DNA from: Chitinophagaceae bacterium
GTDB lineage: Bacteria > Bacteroidota > Bacteroidia > Chitinophagales > Chitinophagaceae
DNA length: 64,000 bases
Direction of reading: 5' to 3'
NCBI GenBank assembly: GCA_947447465.1
Contig: CANFKE010000002.1
Coordinates: 124,001-188,000 of the forward strand
Shown: piece by piece, positions 7,661 to 20,600 of the stretch
Numbering within the stretch: position 1 is the stretch's first letter
Layout: each line of letters opens with the position of its first letter
The notes under the pieces: model-generated
What the model was told of the DNA's origin: nothing
Database searches by the model: none
The model's input: only the letters and a program-made list of their open reading frames with translations
Position numbers and translations under genes: made by a program

Positions 7661-10051
7661 TTATCGGGAAATGGAAAATTGTATAGCAGCCTTCTCGGTG
7701 CCAGTGGAGATTTGAAATGTGTAGGTTCCATCCGGTAACTGCGGGAGAGAGAGGTCTTCCTTACAAACAGAGCCGGAAACCAGGTGTTGCTGGAAATATT
7801 GAATACGTCCGTCCATGCTGACTACAGAAATTGTCACTTCTTTTACAGGTAATAGAAATTGATAGTTAACCGAAAATGTCCCATTATTGGGAACTGGATA
7901 CACCTGAAGTTTTTTTATAGATACCTGATCATTCTGGATACCTAAGGCAAAGGAGCCAAATTTAGCGAGGTAGGCGCTTGACAAGCCGGGAAGCGACTCT
8001 TGATGTGCTCCCGGAGTTGCTATGTCGCTATCAGCCCTCGCTGTCCCTGTGGCATATATGTTACCGGAAATATCGGAAGAAATCCCCATTGCCGTTGTCC
8101 CATCGCCACCATAGTAACTGCCCCATAATAGTGCGCCGGAAGCGTTGAAGTCGGCGATAAAGGCATTTCTTGTTCCACCGAGGTTCGTTTGCCATCCATC
8201 AGACGTGCTAATCCCGGCGTTACTCCACGTGGTACCCGTGATTGCAATGTTGCCCGGCGAGATGCAGGTCAACTGCGTGGTGCCATCATTCCCCGCCCCG
8301 CCATAGTAGGTACCCCAAAGAGGAGTGCCTGAGGTGTCGAATTTCGTCAAAAAAGCATCATATGCGCCCCCTCCATAAATTAACTGGTGCGCGGCAGGTG
8401 TAGCTATGCCGAAAGAACTCGACGTTGTTCCGCCCATGTAGATATTTCCTGAATTATCAGTACAAATACCTGCTCCAACGTCGTATCCACTACCACCATA
8501 GTAGGTAGCCCAGAGGCGAGAACCCTCCGTATTAAATTTTGCAAGAAAAGCATCCTCAATGCCATTTAATACCGTCTGATATACTCCAGAAGTAGCAATA
8601 TAATCCGGGCTTTTAGTACTTCCGCCAATAAATATGTTCTGATCGTTATTTATAGCGATGCAGGCGCTGTTTTCTTCTCCAATTCCGCCAAAATAGGTTG
8701 ACCATTGCAGTATACCGATGGGAGAAAATTTAGCGACAAAAATGTCCGCAGTCCCACCAAAAACAACCTGATATGCCCCTATCGTAGCTATATTAGAGTG
8801 GCTAGTTGTCCTGCCCGCAAGATATACATTATCAAGCGCATCACATGTAATGTTGTTTCCTATTTCTGCGCTGTCGCCACCGAAGAACGACCCCCATATC
8901 AAGGCACCGCTACCAGAAAATTTCGCGATAAATGCATCTTCATCCATGCCCGGATGGACGGTTTTGTATGCGCCGGTGGTAGCTATATGGTCATAACTAT
9001 CTGTTTCTCCTGTGACATAAACATTCCCGCTATGGTCGCAGCAAATTCCATGCCCGACCTCATATCCATACCCTCCGTAATAAGTTCCCCAAAGTAGAAC
9101 CCCATTGATATCAAATTTTGCTAAGAACGCATCTGAACCTGCAATAAGCGTAGTTTGATAAGCCCCTACAGTAACAATATTGTCAGTACTTGTAGTTGTT
9201 CCTGTAACATATGCGTTGCCAGAGTTATCGCACGCAACCGCATATCCGTTATTAAGGTTGCTGCCACCGTAATATGTGCCCCATTCTAATGTTGGATCTA
9301 TTATGTAACGTTCGCCTTTCAATTCATTGGGATTATTTATTTTGAACCTCAGGATGCTATCCTTAAGAACAAAAGAAGATTGTATTGGCTCATGGGTTGT
9401 TGCGGAAAAAACGTGCAAATTATTTTCTTTGACACAACCTAAAGGAGTAGAGATATTGATATTGTTGTTCGTGTAGGTGAAGCTTGTAGCTCCACTATAC
9501 TTGATCATGATATCCCTAGGGTTCCCTCCAGGGTTGACAATGAAATCGTATTCCAACGAATTCCCATTAATGTAAATGCACCAATCAATATTCTTATAAA
9601 TGTTCTTGTAGGTTATCCTTTGATACGAACGGACAATATCCGAACTCTCGACATAGCCATTCAGATAGCGCTCATAAAAAGGCTGCATATTCTCGGGAAC
9701 CACCCTAGCTTCGGGGTCAGCACCTATTAGCTGCATATCGAGACGGTAGGCATCGTAAAGGGGCATTTCAGCAGCCGTGCAGTACTTACTTGCATCTGAC
9801 TTTGAAGTTGTATGGATGGATGGCCTGTAAAATTGGTATTGGAGACAGCCTTTGCTTACAAAAACATTTAGGGAATTACCAGAAATTTTATACTCAACAT
9901 CTAACCTCCTGACACCATACTGGTCAGTGACTTGCCCTTTATTCTCTAAAATTCTTAGAGGGCAGAGAAAGCTTCCGTCATGGGGCCTGATGTCATTTCC
10001 ACGAGAGGCGACGGAGCAAAGCAACATCAAAAGAACAAGGCTTGTTTTCAT
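7661..10051 (-). CDS. SBBP beta-propeller repeat protein with T9SS C-terminal sorting domain
   Basis: Secreted or surface protein of 796 aa. A signal peptide (KTSLVLLMLLCSVASRG) leads into an N-terminal domain of about 220 residues that begins ENKGQ and is usual in front of SBBP repeats. Seven SBBP repeats of about 62 residues follow. Each opens with WGTYYGG or a variant, contains a (S/G)GN(V/I/A)Y(V/M/A)TG core and ends AFxAKF. Seven repeats suit one closed seven-blade propeller. The last 80 or so residues (KKLQVYPVPNNGTF to the end) form a type A T9SS sorting domain, so export across the outer membrane is expected. No catalytic motif is visible, and the role is probably adhesive or structural. 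Confidence 0.85.
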   Translation of the reverse strand: MKTSLVLLMLLCSVASRGNDIRPHDGSFLCPLRILENKGQVTDQYGVRRLDVEYKISGNSLNVFVSKGCLQYQFYRPSIHTTSKSDASKYCTAAEMPLYDAYRLDMQLIGADPEARVVPENMQPFYERYLNGYVESSDIVRSYQRITYKNIYKNIDWCIYINGNSLEYDFIVNPGGNPRDIMIKYSGATSFTYTNNNINISTPLGCVKENNLHVFSATTHEPIQSSFVLKDSILRFKINNPNELKGERYIIDPTLEWGTYYGGSNLNNGYAVACDNSGNAYVTGTTTSTDNIVTVGAYQTTLIAGSDAFLAKFDINGVLLWGTYYGGYGYEVGHGICCDHSGNVYVTGETDSYDHIATTGAYKTVHPGMDEDAFIAKFSGSGALIWGSFFGGDSAEIGNNITCDALDNVYLAGRTTSHSNIATIGAYQVVFGGTADIFVAKFSPIGILQWSTYFGGIGEENSACIAINNDQNIFIGGSTKSPDYIATSGVYQTVLNGIEDAFLAKFNTEGSRLWATYYGGSGYDVGAGICTDNSGNIYMGGTTSSSFGIATPAAHQLIYGGGAYDAFLTKFDTSGTPLWGTYYGGAGNDGTTQLTCISPGNIAITGTTWSNAGISTSDGWQTNLGGTRNAFIADFNASGALLWGSYYGGDGTTAMGISSDISGNIYATGTARADSDIATPGAHQESLPGLSSAYLAKFGSFALGIQNDQVSIKKLQVYPVPNNGTFSVNYQFLLPVKEVTISVVSMDGRIQYFQQHLVSGSVCKEDLSLPQLPDGTYTFQISTGTEKAAIQFSISR

Positions 10052-10142
10052 AAGATAAGTTTAGAGATACGAAAGTATGTAGAATAAATAAAGAGTCAAC
10101 ATTATTTTTCCGTTTAAGAATTGGTACGTTTGCAGAGATGCA
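10052..10142. other. Upstream region of the SBBP gene
   Basis: Ninety AT-rich bases between the SBBP start and the kinase remnant on the other strand. It presumably holds the SBBP promoter, but no clear consensus was identified. Confidence 0.3.
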
Positions 10143-10373
10143 AAAAAGAATAACGCGAATTTGCGATTTTTCGTGAGAGGCTCTGGTCCTGGCATTGCTA
10201 AAGAATACCAACCTAGACTAATTGAAGATATTTTTAAGTTCAAGGTTCGAAAGCCATAGGCAACTATTTAGGTATCTCTATAGAATTTATTGAAGCTCAA
10301 AAAGGCACGATTTGGGTTGAGTGAAATTCGAAATGGCTCTGTTGCAGCTTTTCCTTGTCCATATATGTTTTAA
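10143..10373 (+). pseudogene. Histidine kinase ATPase-domain remnant (frameshifted)
   Basis: Translating in pieces gives ANLRFFVRGSGPGIAKEYQP, then RLIEDIFKFKVRKP, which is the G1 box region (DxGxGI) and F-box of a HATPase_c domain. A frame change follows, giving GNYLGISIEFIEAQKGTIWV, and a second gives SEIRNGSVAAF. These match the G2 box and the usual (G)xIWxESExGxGSxFxF end of histidine kinases. At least two frameshifts and internal stops show it is dead. The N-terminal sensor and HisKA parts are absent. It is decayed accessory cargo inside the island. Confidence 0.6.
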
Positions 10374-10844
10374 ACGGCTATTTTACGTCTCATGGCAACA
10401 ATTCAAATTAGAATAATCTGCCTAACTAATACTTATGATTTCGGAGTGTCCAATTTATCCACTTCCGTAGAGCCACCGTAGAGAGTCGCTAAACAGCTTT
10501 GTACCACTGCGTACTAATCTGTACACCTACCTTCTTTCCGTAATTCTCCCAAGTGACTCTAAGTGTACACCAGAGTCGATTTTAGTTCATTTCAGACAAT
10601 TACTAAAGCCCCCGTCCAGACTAGAACATAAAGAGACATTGTAGATATTTGTTTAAGGGAAATTACTTGATTAGTGTATAGCAGGCCACAACACAAATTT
10701 GAAAGGAATTTCTAGCGTACATAGCTCATTGCCACTTCCTCAAATTAAAAAGGAATATTAACTCTTTAGATACACACGACCAACTACAGGTAATATTATT
10801 TAAGGAACGAACTGTCATTAAGTAGTCGAATCCTTAAATTGTAA
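10374..10844. other. Gene-free, probably decayed DNA
   Basis: About 470 bases with stops in all frames and no convincing protein match by eye. It lies between two gene remnants and is likely decayed coding sequence too old to recognise. Confidence 0.4.
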
Positions 10845-11132
10845 TTAAACATAATTAATATTTTCTCTGATTCTAGAAAGCAATTCTTCAAAAGGTGGCT
10901 GTCCTTTATAGTAGAGCTTTTCTGTTGCTTTATATCGCTCTATAAATTGCGCTCTCAACGCTACGTCACTAAGTAGAAATGCTTCATTTTGAGATATCGG
11001 GGTCAATAAATCTACTTTAGGGAATCTTACATTTTTATGGTCAATATATTGCTATGTACCTATGAATGCCTGAACATCGCTACTTGCCAGCAAGCTATAA
11101 ACATCATAATATTGGCGCATTAGGTTTTGATT
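10845..11132 (-). pseudogene. AbiEii/AbiGii-type nucleotidyltransferase toxin, C-terminal remnant
   Basis: The minus strand reads NLMRQYYDVYSLLASSDVQA, FIGT, an in-frame TAG, then RFPKVDLLTPISQNEAFLLS and ERYKATEKLYYKGQPPFEEL before a TAA. In AbiEii-family nucleotidyltransferase toxins the C-terminal part reads (M)RHYYDxYxLL...FIGTxEY...RFP...NEAFLLSD...F..RY.....LYYKGQPPFEE, so this match is specific. The TAG after FIGT and another stop just upstream break the gene. The nucleotidyltransferase core (GSxxxxD) and the AbiEi antitoxin are missing. It is a dead anti-phage toxin-antitoxin module. Confidence 0.7.
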
Positions 11133-11249
11133 TTATAGTCTCTTTCTTGTTATTTTTCTATCTTATGATTGTAGTTTAACGGATTTAGCGAAAAAAGAAA
11201 AAAGTAAGTGCAATGAAAATTGAAGTTCCCCTTTTTGGTAGTAAGAAAT

Positions 11250-11511
11250 GGGATCGAACCTTAACTACTCTATTAAAATATGCTTTAAAGTGTATTCCAA
11301 AAACTTCCATTTCAGTTAGTTTTTCAAGTAATTATAAATATTAAATTACATATATATTAAATTCAGATTTATATACGTCATTTTTTAGTCAATTAATTAA
11401 TGTTATATAATTAACACATATAATCAAATTATTTAAGTCGGTATAATTTCAGAGACATTTTTTATGACTGGCACAAATATTGTAGTTAATTAAATTAGTT
11501 TTGAACTGTTG
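11250..11511 (+). repeat. Diverged direct repeat, copy 1
   Basis: This AT-rich, about 260-base non-coding segment resembles 29100-29352 in the same orientation. Shared words in order include GGATC(G)AACCTTAACTAC, AGTCAATT(A/C)ATTAATGTTAT, TAATTAAC and GAGACATTTTT...CTGGCA(C/T)AAATATTG. The copies differ by many substitutions and small indels. Between them lie the giant propeller gene and the two-component genes. Confidence 0.65.
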
Positions 11512-11576
11512 ACACAAAAAGACACAACGTTCGGCTTCGAAGGGAATCCAAGACACCCGACTATATCCTTAAAGAC

Positions 11577-11610
11577 AAACATCCCGATCAAAAAGACGAT
11601 CGGGATGTTT
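11577..11610. terminator. Hairpin terminator of the giant FG-GAP gene
   Basis: A 13-bp stem (AAACATCCCGATC and its complement) with an AAAAAGAC loop lies 35 bases beyond the stop of the minus-strand giant gene. A-rich sequence on the plus side gives a T-run on the minus strand. Confidence 0.8.
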
Positions 11611-11644
11611 ATAAATAGCCTTATTATTCACTATAATGGCTGCT

Positions 11645-14600
11645 TTATTCTTTTATTAAACGTTGTGCATTTTTCTTGTCGCCCTGTGTGAACTCTACTA
11701 CGTATATGCCAGCAGCAAGATTGTGGAGTGATATGTTCACTTTACCACTTTGCAATATACCCAGGTCTTTGCTATACACATTTACGCCAGACATGTCTAT
11801 GATTCTCACGTGCACTTGCTCCTGACGGCCTGTTGAAAATGAAATGCCCACATCGTCGGTAGCAGGGTTAGGTGTCATCGTGAAATGGAAGTCATTGTCA
11901 AAAGTCTTTGCAGTAGATTTAAGACGGAGTTCAAATCTATTGTCTCCCTGTGTCTCCCGTTCCTTTTCAATGGTGAACGCATACTCTGCACCCGGAGTCA
12001 GTTCTGTGAATTTATTGAGCAGTTTATCGTGTAGGTATACTGTGCCACCAACAGGTACAGCCACATTTTCTGCCCGTATTATGAACCTTTGTTTATATGA
12101 ACTAGATATACCTAACGGGATAACGGTCTCTGCTTCAAATGGACGTGCATCAATTGCCAGCTTACGACGTTCGGTTGAAAGACTGTAAAATGTGAAATCT
12201 GCATTTAATTGCTTCACAGCATCATATTTATTGTCTTCGCTCTCTGTTGCCTTTTCATTGAATTGCACATTTAGTGCATCCCATATATGATAGCTGCTGT
12301 CATATACATTCAGTGTAAGGTAATCTACAGGCATTTTGAACAGGTAACTGTTGATACCAGTAGTCTTATCACTCTCCAGGAAGTTGAGTGAATCGCCGTC
12401 ATGGCCTGCTCTTACCTGGAAGCAGGTGTTTGCTCCGATATTATAGTGCACAGGCGTAGCAGTGCCAATAGGAACTGTGATAAAATTACCTCCCGCGCCA
12501 TATGTTGGATCCCAGACATAGAAGGCGGAACCCTGTACATTACCTGTCTGCGCTGCACGCCACAATACCTGCCCAATATCTATTGGTGAAGGGTAGGGGT
12601 TGCCCATCATATTGAATGATTGATGGTATGGGTCTGCAGCACCTTGTGCCATGAAGGCAGTTTGTGGTCCCTGATTGACATTGCCGAACATCTTCACCGT
12701 TACCGGAGAAGGATTGTAGAGCCCCAGGTATCCTGTATAACCTAAGCCTTCTCCCTTGGCACCTCTGAAAAACAAACGGATGCCCTGATATCTCCTTACC
12801 ATATTACTATCGGCGGCAGATGAGTTGATCTTAGTGTATGGCTTCCATCCTGGATCATAGCCCAAAGTGTCGTTAGATGTATATGGATCGAGCCTGAACG
12901 CAGACGGTGCATTACTTGCTGTTGTTGTAAAGCCATTGGCTGCGCCAGCCTTACCAGTGATATCAATGAATTGTTGTACCTGACTCAGCGACAATGACGC
13001 ATTGAAAGGATGACTCCAGAAGCGGTATCTGCGATAGTTACCTTGTACGTATTGGGCAACCTTTACCTTGCCTGATATTGAAGCACCCGAAACAGGAATA
13101 GCCGCAATTCTACCAGGTATAATAGCATAGGTTGAAGATGAATTGAACGTATCTGCTGATGCCAGTTCAAGACTATCATTGGTAATCAATGTACCGAAAG
13201 TAACCGTTAATGTACCGGAGACAGACAGCTTAGACGCAGTGTCAATTTTTGCTCCATTACTGTTATTCAGTTCTAAATTGACAACGGTGCCTTTTCCAGT
13301 GATTGTCTGCTGTAAATTGTTATTCAAAATGGCACGTCCCTTTCCAATAATGCGTCCACTATTCTGTAAGTTTCCCTTAATATTTAATATTGCAGCAGAA
13401 TCAACAGTGACAGTAGCTAATGATGCAATATAAATGTTCTTTACACTACCGCTAGCTAATGTACCTATTACAGGTGCAAATGGCGCAACGGGGATAAGTA
13501 TATCGTCTGTGACTGTAGGCACGATTCCACATGACCAGTTTACCGGGGTGTTCCAGTTTCCTGAAATTGTTCCTACCCATTGAGTAGTGTTTACTGAAAC
13601 GGCATAGGTAGCAAAAACAGTATCACAGGCATTAGCAACTTTATAGCTAATTGTCGAGGTGCCATTAGTAATGCCTGTTAATATACCTGAGTTGCTGATC
13701 GTTGCAATAGCAGTGGAAGAAGAAATCCAATTGCCGCCGCTTACTGTATCAATAAGGGTAACTGTTGTCCCAACGCAAAGTGCCGAAGGGCCGGAAATAG
13801 TACCTGCAGTTGGTGCAGAAATTACGGTGATCAACTGGGTATTAGATGCGGTACAACCTGCTGCGCTTGTGCCGGAAACAGTATAAGTTGTACTTGTTGC
13901 AGGTGTGCTTAATACAGTAGTACCTGTAGTAGCACTCAATGAAGAAGCAGGTGCCCAGTTATACGTAGCCGCGCCGGAAGATGTTATATAAGTATTTGAC
14001 CCGCTACACACGCTTGAAGTGACAGGTGTTACAGTGATAGAAGGAGTTGCGTTTATCGTGATAACTCGTTTCACAAAGTTTGTATCTCCATTTATTATCC
14101 TTGTGTAGAATACAGTATCTATTCCTGCCGAAAGTGCAGAAATGGCACCTGTAGCACTAAGTCCTGCTGCTGTAGCGTTGGTATGTCTCCATGTGCCGCC
14201 TGATATTGAATTTGTAAAAGTTGATGAATCTCCCACACAAAGAGATGAAACACCCGCTATTGTATCTATTTTCGGCAGTGGATAATTTTCAAGTATAGAT
14301 ATTGTATTGCTACCCTGGTTTCCTGCAACAACATCGGTATAACCATCTCCGTCAAGATCACCTAAGGTAACAGTGCTTGGCGCAGAACCAGCTGCCCTGT
14401 CCACCTTTGGCGCAAATGAGAATGTAGTGCCGGTAGTAGTATTGCGCAATACCGAGATACTATTTGTTACAGCATTAGACATTACAATGTCTGTCCGTCC
14501 GTCTCCGGTCATATCAGCTACATTTACGCCTACCACTCCTACTCCTGCACTAAATGTGGCGCCTGATGTAAATGAAATTGTACCGGTGGAGGATGTGTTT

Positions 14601-17600
14601 CTAAATGCAGAGAAGGTGGCATCATTAAAATTGGAAGTAACAAGATCCATTTTGCCATCACCATCAATGTCTCCCGTGCAAATGTCAATTGGCCCGCTTC
14701 CCGTAGTTATTGTGGTAGCTGTAGCAAAAGATATTGTATTATAGGTCGACGTATTCCTGAAAACAGATGCTGTAGATCCTGTGTAAGCAGAACCGGTAAA
14801 ACCCGAATTTACGGTAGCCAGATCTGCTAACCCATCGCCATCATAGTCAGCTACAGCTATACCCAGTGGTACTGCACCCGCAGTAGCATTGACGGCACTG
14901 GCAAAGCTAATTGTGCCAATAACAGAAGTATTCTTCAAGATTGCGAGAACGCCTGTAGGCAAAGAAAGAACAATATCTAATTTTCCGTCACCATTAAAAT
15001 CAGCAATTCCTGCAACAGAAGATACACTACCAGCGGCAATGCTTGATCTTGCAGCAAAAGTTGGTGTTGAAGGGTTTATTGTTGTGTTCCTTATGATATT
15101 GATACTGGTGCTGTTTGTTAATGCCGCAACTATATCCAACATACCATCACCGTCTATATCTGCAAGCTTTACATTGTTTGGCTTGCCTGCCAATACAATT
15201 TTTGTATAAAGGTTAAATGAACCAGCCGTGATAGTACCACCGGAAGACGCGTTCAGAAAGATAGAAACACTGGAGCTATCCGAATTGGCACTTACAAGAT
15301 CTGCCTTGCCATCGCCGTTAATATCGCCAATAGCTGCTCCCACTGGCTTACTTCCGGTAAGTGATGTTACAATAAAGTCAGTTTTATTTTTCAGGTTAAC
15401 GGTATCTATTATGAAACCCATAGTATCAAATACCGGCATGAATGACACAAGTGGGTAGCCTGATACCTGACCCGATGCAGATGAGAGGCCTGTAACTGTA
15501 TCTGTAACAGATACAGGACCATACAGGGCACCAAATGGAACAACTACCGAAAGTGTTGTTGAAGTTGCTGAGGAAACAGTTGCTTTTATCGAACCAAAAT
15601 ATACCTTATTGTTGTTGGCTGTAGTATTAAAGTTTGTGCCTGTAAGGGTTACTGTAGCACCTGGCTTAGCTTTATTTGGTATTACTGAAGTAATTGAGGG
15701 TGCCAAATACGGAGGGGCATTACGCAACACTGATATAGTGGTTGAACTATTAATTTCAGCAATGGCTATATCAGACAATCCATCACCGTCCAGATCACCA
15801 ATTGCTATGCCATAAGGAGATGAAGCAGTAGTGAAATCAGTTTTGGTTGCAAATGAGCCTGAGCTTATACTTCCCGTGGTGCTTGTATTTCTCAGGATGG
15901 ACAAAGTAGTTGTACCAGAGTTGGCTGTAGCAATATCCGGCTTGCTATCTCCATCTACATCACCTATAGCTAGCATAAGTGGGCTTGCTCCTACCGCAAA
16001 ATCTACTTTAGCAGCCAACGAACCGGTTGATATATTTCCACTGGTATGCGTATTTAAAAACACAGAAACGGTATTGGCACCCTGATTCGTTACTGCCAGA
16101 TCTGACTTGCCATCTCGGTCAAAGTCTCCTACAGCAACATAAACTGGTGTTGTGCCTGTTGTGAAATCTACCTTAGCAGCAAACGATGCTATTGATATAC
16201 TACCTGCACCACTCGTGTTTGTAAATACAGAAATAGTGTTGGCACCCTGGTTGGTAACGATCATCTCTGCCTTTCCATCACCATTGATATCGCCTAAAAC
16301 TACATCCCTTGGTGTTGTTCCCGTTGCATAAGTAACACTTGACGAAAAAGATCCTGTAGTTATTGCTCCTTGCACAGATATGTTGCGCATCACAGAAACT
16401 GTATTTGCACTGCTATTTGTTACAAGAATTTCAGGGCGGCCATCTCCATCTACATCGCCCAGAGCTACACTCGTTGGGTTTGCACCAACACTAATATCCA
16501 CTCTCGTAGCCAATGAGCTGGTTGTAATGCTTCCCGCTGTAGCTGTATTCCGAAAAATGCTGACTGTGTTACTGGACTGGTTGTTGACAACTATATCTAG
16601 CTTGCCGTCCCGATCGAGGTCTGCTACCGCTATGCCATTTGCATTGTTGCCCAACGTAAAGTCTACTTTAGCCGCAAATGATCCACTTGTCATACTTCCG
16701 GTAGTGCTGGTGTTTCTGAATATAGACAAGGTACTTGTAGTAGCTTGAGAAACTACAGCCATATCTGTCTTGCCATCTCCATCAAAATCACCAAAAGCTA
16801 TAGAGTTTGGATTGACAACTGATGTAAAAGTAGTTCTGCTTGCATAATTGATCAGGCCAGGAACAAAAGACCCATTATTATATGTAGGTGTGAAGGATAA
16901 TTTTGCACTGCCAGAGAGTCCCGCAATACTATCTGTTACCGTTACAGGCATATACGTAGCTCCTGTAGGTGTAGTTACAGTTAGCGTTGTAGCTGATGCA
17001 GCTGTAACTGTAGCCCTGGTAGCACCAAAGTACACTTTGTTGTTGGCTGCTGTAGTGTTGAAACTATAGCCAGTGAGTGTTATTGTACTACCGGGTATGG
17101 CAGTATTCGGACTTACCGCAGTAATGGTTGGCGGCGGATTACTACCGCGCATTATACTCGCGTTTAATCCATTGTAATTATTGGTGGCAATTTCTGGTCG
17201 GCCATCTCCATCCAGATCACCAATCCATACAATATTGGGGCTATTACCTGTTACCAGATCTACCTTTGCTGCCAGCGATCCAGAAGTAAAACTTCCTGCT
17301 GCACTGTTTGCATTACGGAATAATGAAACAGTATTTGATGTAAGATTTGACACCGCAATATCTACTTTGCCATCGCCATCCAGATCGCCGAGGGCTATAT
17401 AGTTGGCTCCGGTACCTGTAGTATAGTCAACTTTTGCTTCTAACGAACCTGTGGTTAAAGACCCGCTTGATGCTATGTTGCGGAACAATGAAAGTGTATT
17501 TGAACTTGTATTGCCGACTAATATATCCGGCTTACCGTCTCCATCTATATCGCCTATTGATACACCACTTGGTGATGTTCCTGTTGTGAAATCTACTTTA

Positions 17601-20600
17601 GCGGCAAAAGAGCCACTACTAATGCTTCCTATACTTGATGTATTACGAAACACAGATACAGTAGCTGCTGAGGAATTGGTAACAGCAATATCTAATTTGC
17701 CATCGCCATCTATGTCGCCTGCTGCTATACCCAGTGGAGATGCCCCTGTTGTAAAATCTATTTTGCCGGCCAGTGAAATGGAACCGTTGGCAGATAAATT
17801 GCGCAAGATAGACATTGTCGTAGATCCGTTATTAGTAACAGCAACATCTGCTTTACCATCGCCATCAAAATCGCCGGTTACAATGTTCACCGGACTAGTT
17901 CCCACAGCATAAGAAACCGCTGCGGCAAATGAACCTGATGTGACGCTTCCGCTTGTACTTGTATTCAATAGCACCGATACATTATTTGAGTTAATATTAC
18001 CTACTACTATATCCAACTTGCCATCGCCATCCATATCTACTATCGATACTGCTCTGGCGCCGGCTGCAGTTGCAAAATCTACTTTGGCGGCAAATGAGCT
18101 CGAGGCTATGGTACCGGTTGTTGAAATATTGCGGAATACAGATACACCACTACCCAATGTATTGGCTATCACCATGTCAGTTTTACCATCGCCATCCACA
18201 TCTCCAAAAGCGAAACCATATGAATTATTCGTAGGCGCAAAATCAACTTTTGGGTTGAAATTCATCGCACCTGCCGGAAATAAACTATTGTCAAATTTTG
18301 GAAGGAAAGAGTATTGCTCCCATGCTGCTGATGAATTGGGTACATTGATCACAGATAATCTTTCGTTGGTTGCACCTATAGGTGATACAACAGTAAGTGA
18401 TGTTGCTGATGCCGCAGATACTGTAGCCTTAGTAGCACCAAAATATACAACATTGTTGGCAGCAGTAGTATTGAAGTTTGTGCCTGTTATAGTAACCGTA
18501 GTACCCGGATTACCAACATTCGGACTAACGCCTGTAATAGTTGGCGGTTGAGACATCGGATTATTAAGGTATATAGACACCGTATTGCTTCCGTAATTGG
18601 TAACAGCCATGTCTGGCTTACCATCGCCATCTATATCTGCTATAGATACATTGTATGGTGTGCCGCCTGCATTCAAGTCTAATCTGCCTCCAAGTGAACT
18701 CGTAGTGATACTGCCGCTTGTTGCCGTATTTCTGAACACAGATACATTGGCACTACCTGCATTGGCCACTGCAAGATCTACCTTGCCATCTCCATCCAAA
18801 TCACCTAAAGACAAAGCGTGTGGCTGGGTTGGGGTAGTAAAATCTACCTTCGTTGAAAATGATATTGTTCCGCTTGATCCTGTGTTCCTGAACAATGAAA
18901 CAGTGTTGGAATTGTAATTGGCCGTTGCTATATCCAACTTGCCATCGCCATCTATATCACCCACGCCTACACCCCATGGGTTGGCACCTGTTGTTAAGTC
19001 AACTCTTGTAGCAAATGATGTGCTGCCAAGGTTGCCTGTTGTAGCTATGTTACGAAATACAGAAAGTGATGTTCCGGAATAATTACTTGTCACCAGATCT
19101 TGTTTGCCGTCACCATCCATGTCGCCCATTGCAATTACCCTCGGACCATTACCAGTTGCTAGATCTGACTTGGTAGTAAACGTGGATACAGTAATGTTTC
19201 CGGGAGTACATAAGTTACGATACACAGACATCGAATTAGACTGCTCATTCGCTACAGCCATATCAGGCTTGCCATCACCATCCAGATCACCGATGGTTGC
19301 ATACCATGGCCCGGTTGCTGTGGTGAAATCTACTTTCGTAGCAAATGTACTGGCACTGATAGTACCTAAAGAACCTATATTGCGAAAAATTGAAACTGTT
19401 GCGCTGTTATAGTTGACAACAATCATGTCCTGTTTGCCATCCCCGTCTATATCTTTTATAACCACATACACAGGAGTGGTTCCGGTTGTGAAATCTACTT
19501 TTGCAGCAAATGAACCTGCTGCGATACTACCTGAAGTGCTGATATTGCGATATACGGAAACTGTATTGCTTGTGTAGTTTACAACTGCCATATCTGATTT
19601 GCCATCACCATCTATATCACCAAATGATACGTGCTGTGGATTGGTGCCTGGTGAGAAATCTACCTTGCCACCGAAATTTATTACGCCGGATAAATAGGAA
19701 CTGTTATTAAATGTAGGAGTGTACGGATACTGCTCAAATGCTGTAAGGCCGGCAACACTGTCTAAAAGTGTTAAGCGATCAAAGGTTCCGCCTACAGGTG
19801 AGGTTACAACCAGTGTAGTTGAAGATCCAGAGATCACAGTAGCTGATGTAGCACCAAAATAGACTTTATTATTCGCTGGTGTAGCATTGAAGTTGGTACC
19901 AGAGATCGTTATCGTTGTGCCGGGATTGCCGGTATTAGGCGATACCGATGTAATTGCGGGCGGCAGTTGCGCCGGAGAATTACGTATTACAGATACGGTT
20001 GTGCTACTGTTTATTTCAGCAGCTGCAATATCAGGATAACCATCACCGTCCAGGTCACCGATGGCTATACTATATGGATTTGATGCTACTGTCAAATCCA
20101 ATCTGTTTGCAAATGACCCTGAAGTTATACTTCCGCTGGTGCTTGTATTTCTGAGGATTGATAAAGTAGTTGTGCCGGAATTAGCTGTAGCAATTTCAGG
20201 TTTACCATCTCCATCTAGATCGCCAATAGCCAACATAAGTGGACTGGAGCCTACAGTAAAATCTACTTTCGCAGCGAATGAACCGGTAGATATATTACCA
20301 CTGGTATGCGTATTTGAGAATACGGAAACAGTATTAGCACCCTGGTTTGTTACTGCCAGATCCGATTTGCCATCAAGGTCGAAATCTCCTACAGCAACAT
20401 ATACCGGTGATGAGCCGGTAGCAAAATCTACTTTGGCTGCAAATGAACTTGCATTAATACCGCCCATACTGCTGGTATTCGTAAATACAGAAACGGTTGT
20501 TGCTCCCTGATTGGTAACGATCATCTCTGCCTTTCCATCCCCATTTAGGTCGCCAACAACAACATCTCTTGGAGAAGTGCCGGTGGTAAAGTTAACCGCT

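Noticed and set aside
8705-9097. 130-codon plus-strand frame opposite the SBBP gene
   Set aside because: It is antisense to well-formed SBBP repeats and carries no recognisable domain.
11512-11576. A tRNA or att remnant near GTTCGGCTTCGAAGGGAATCC
   Set aside because: The word resembles a T-arm only loosely and does not align with the 18-bp repeat.
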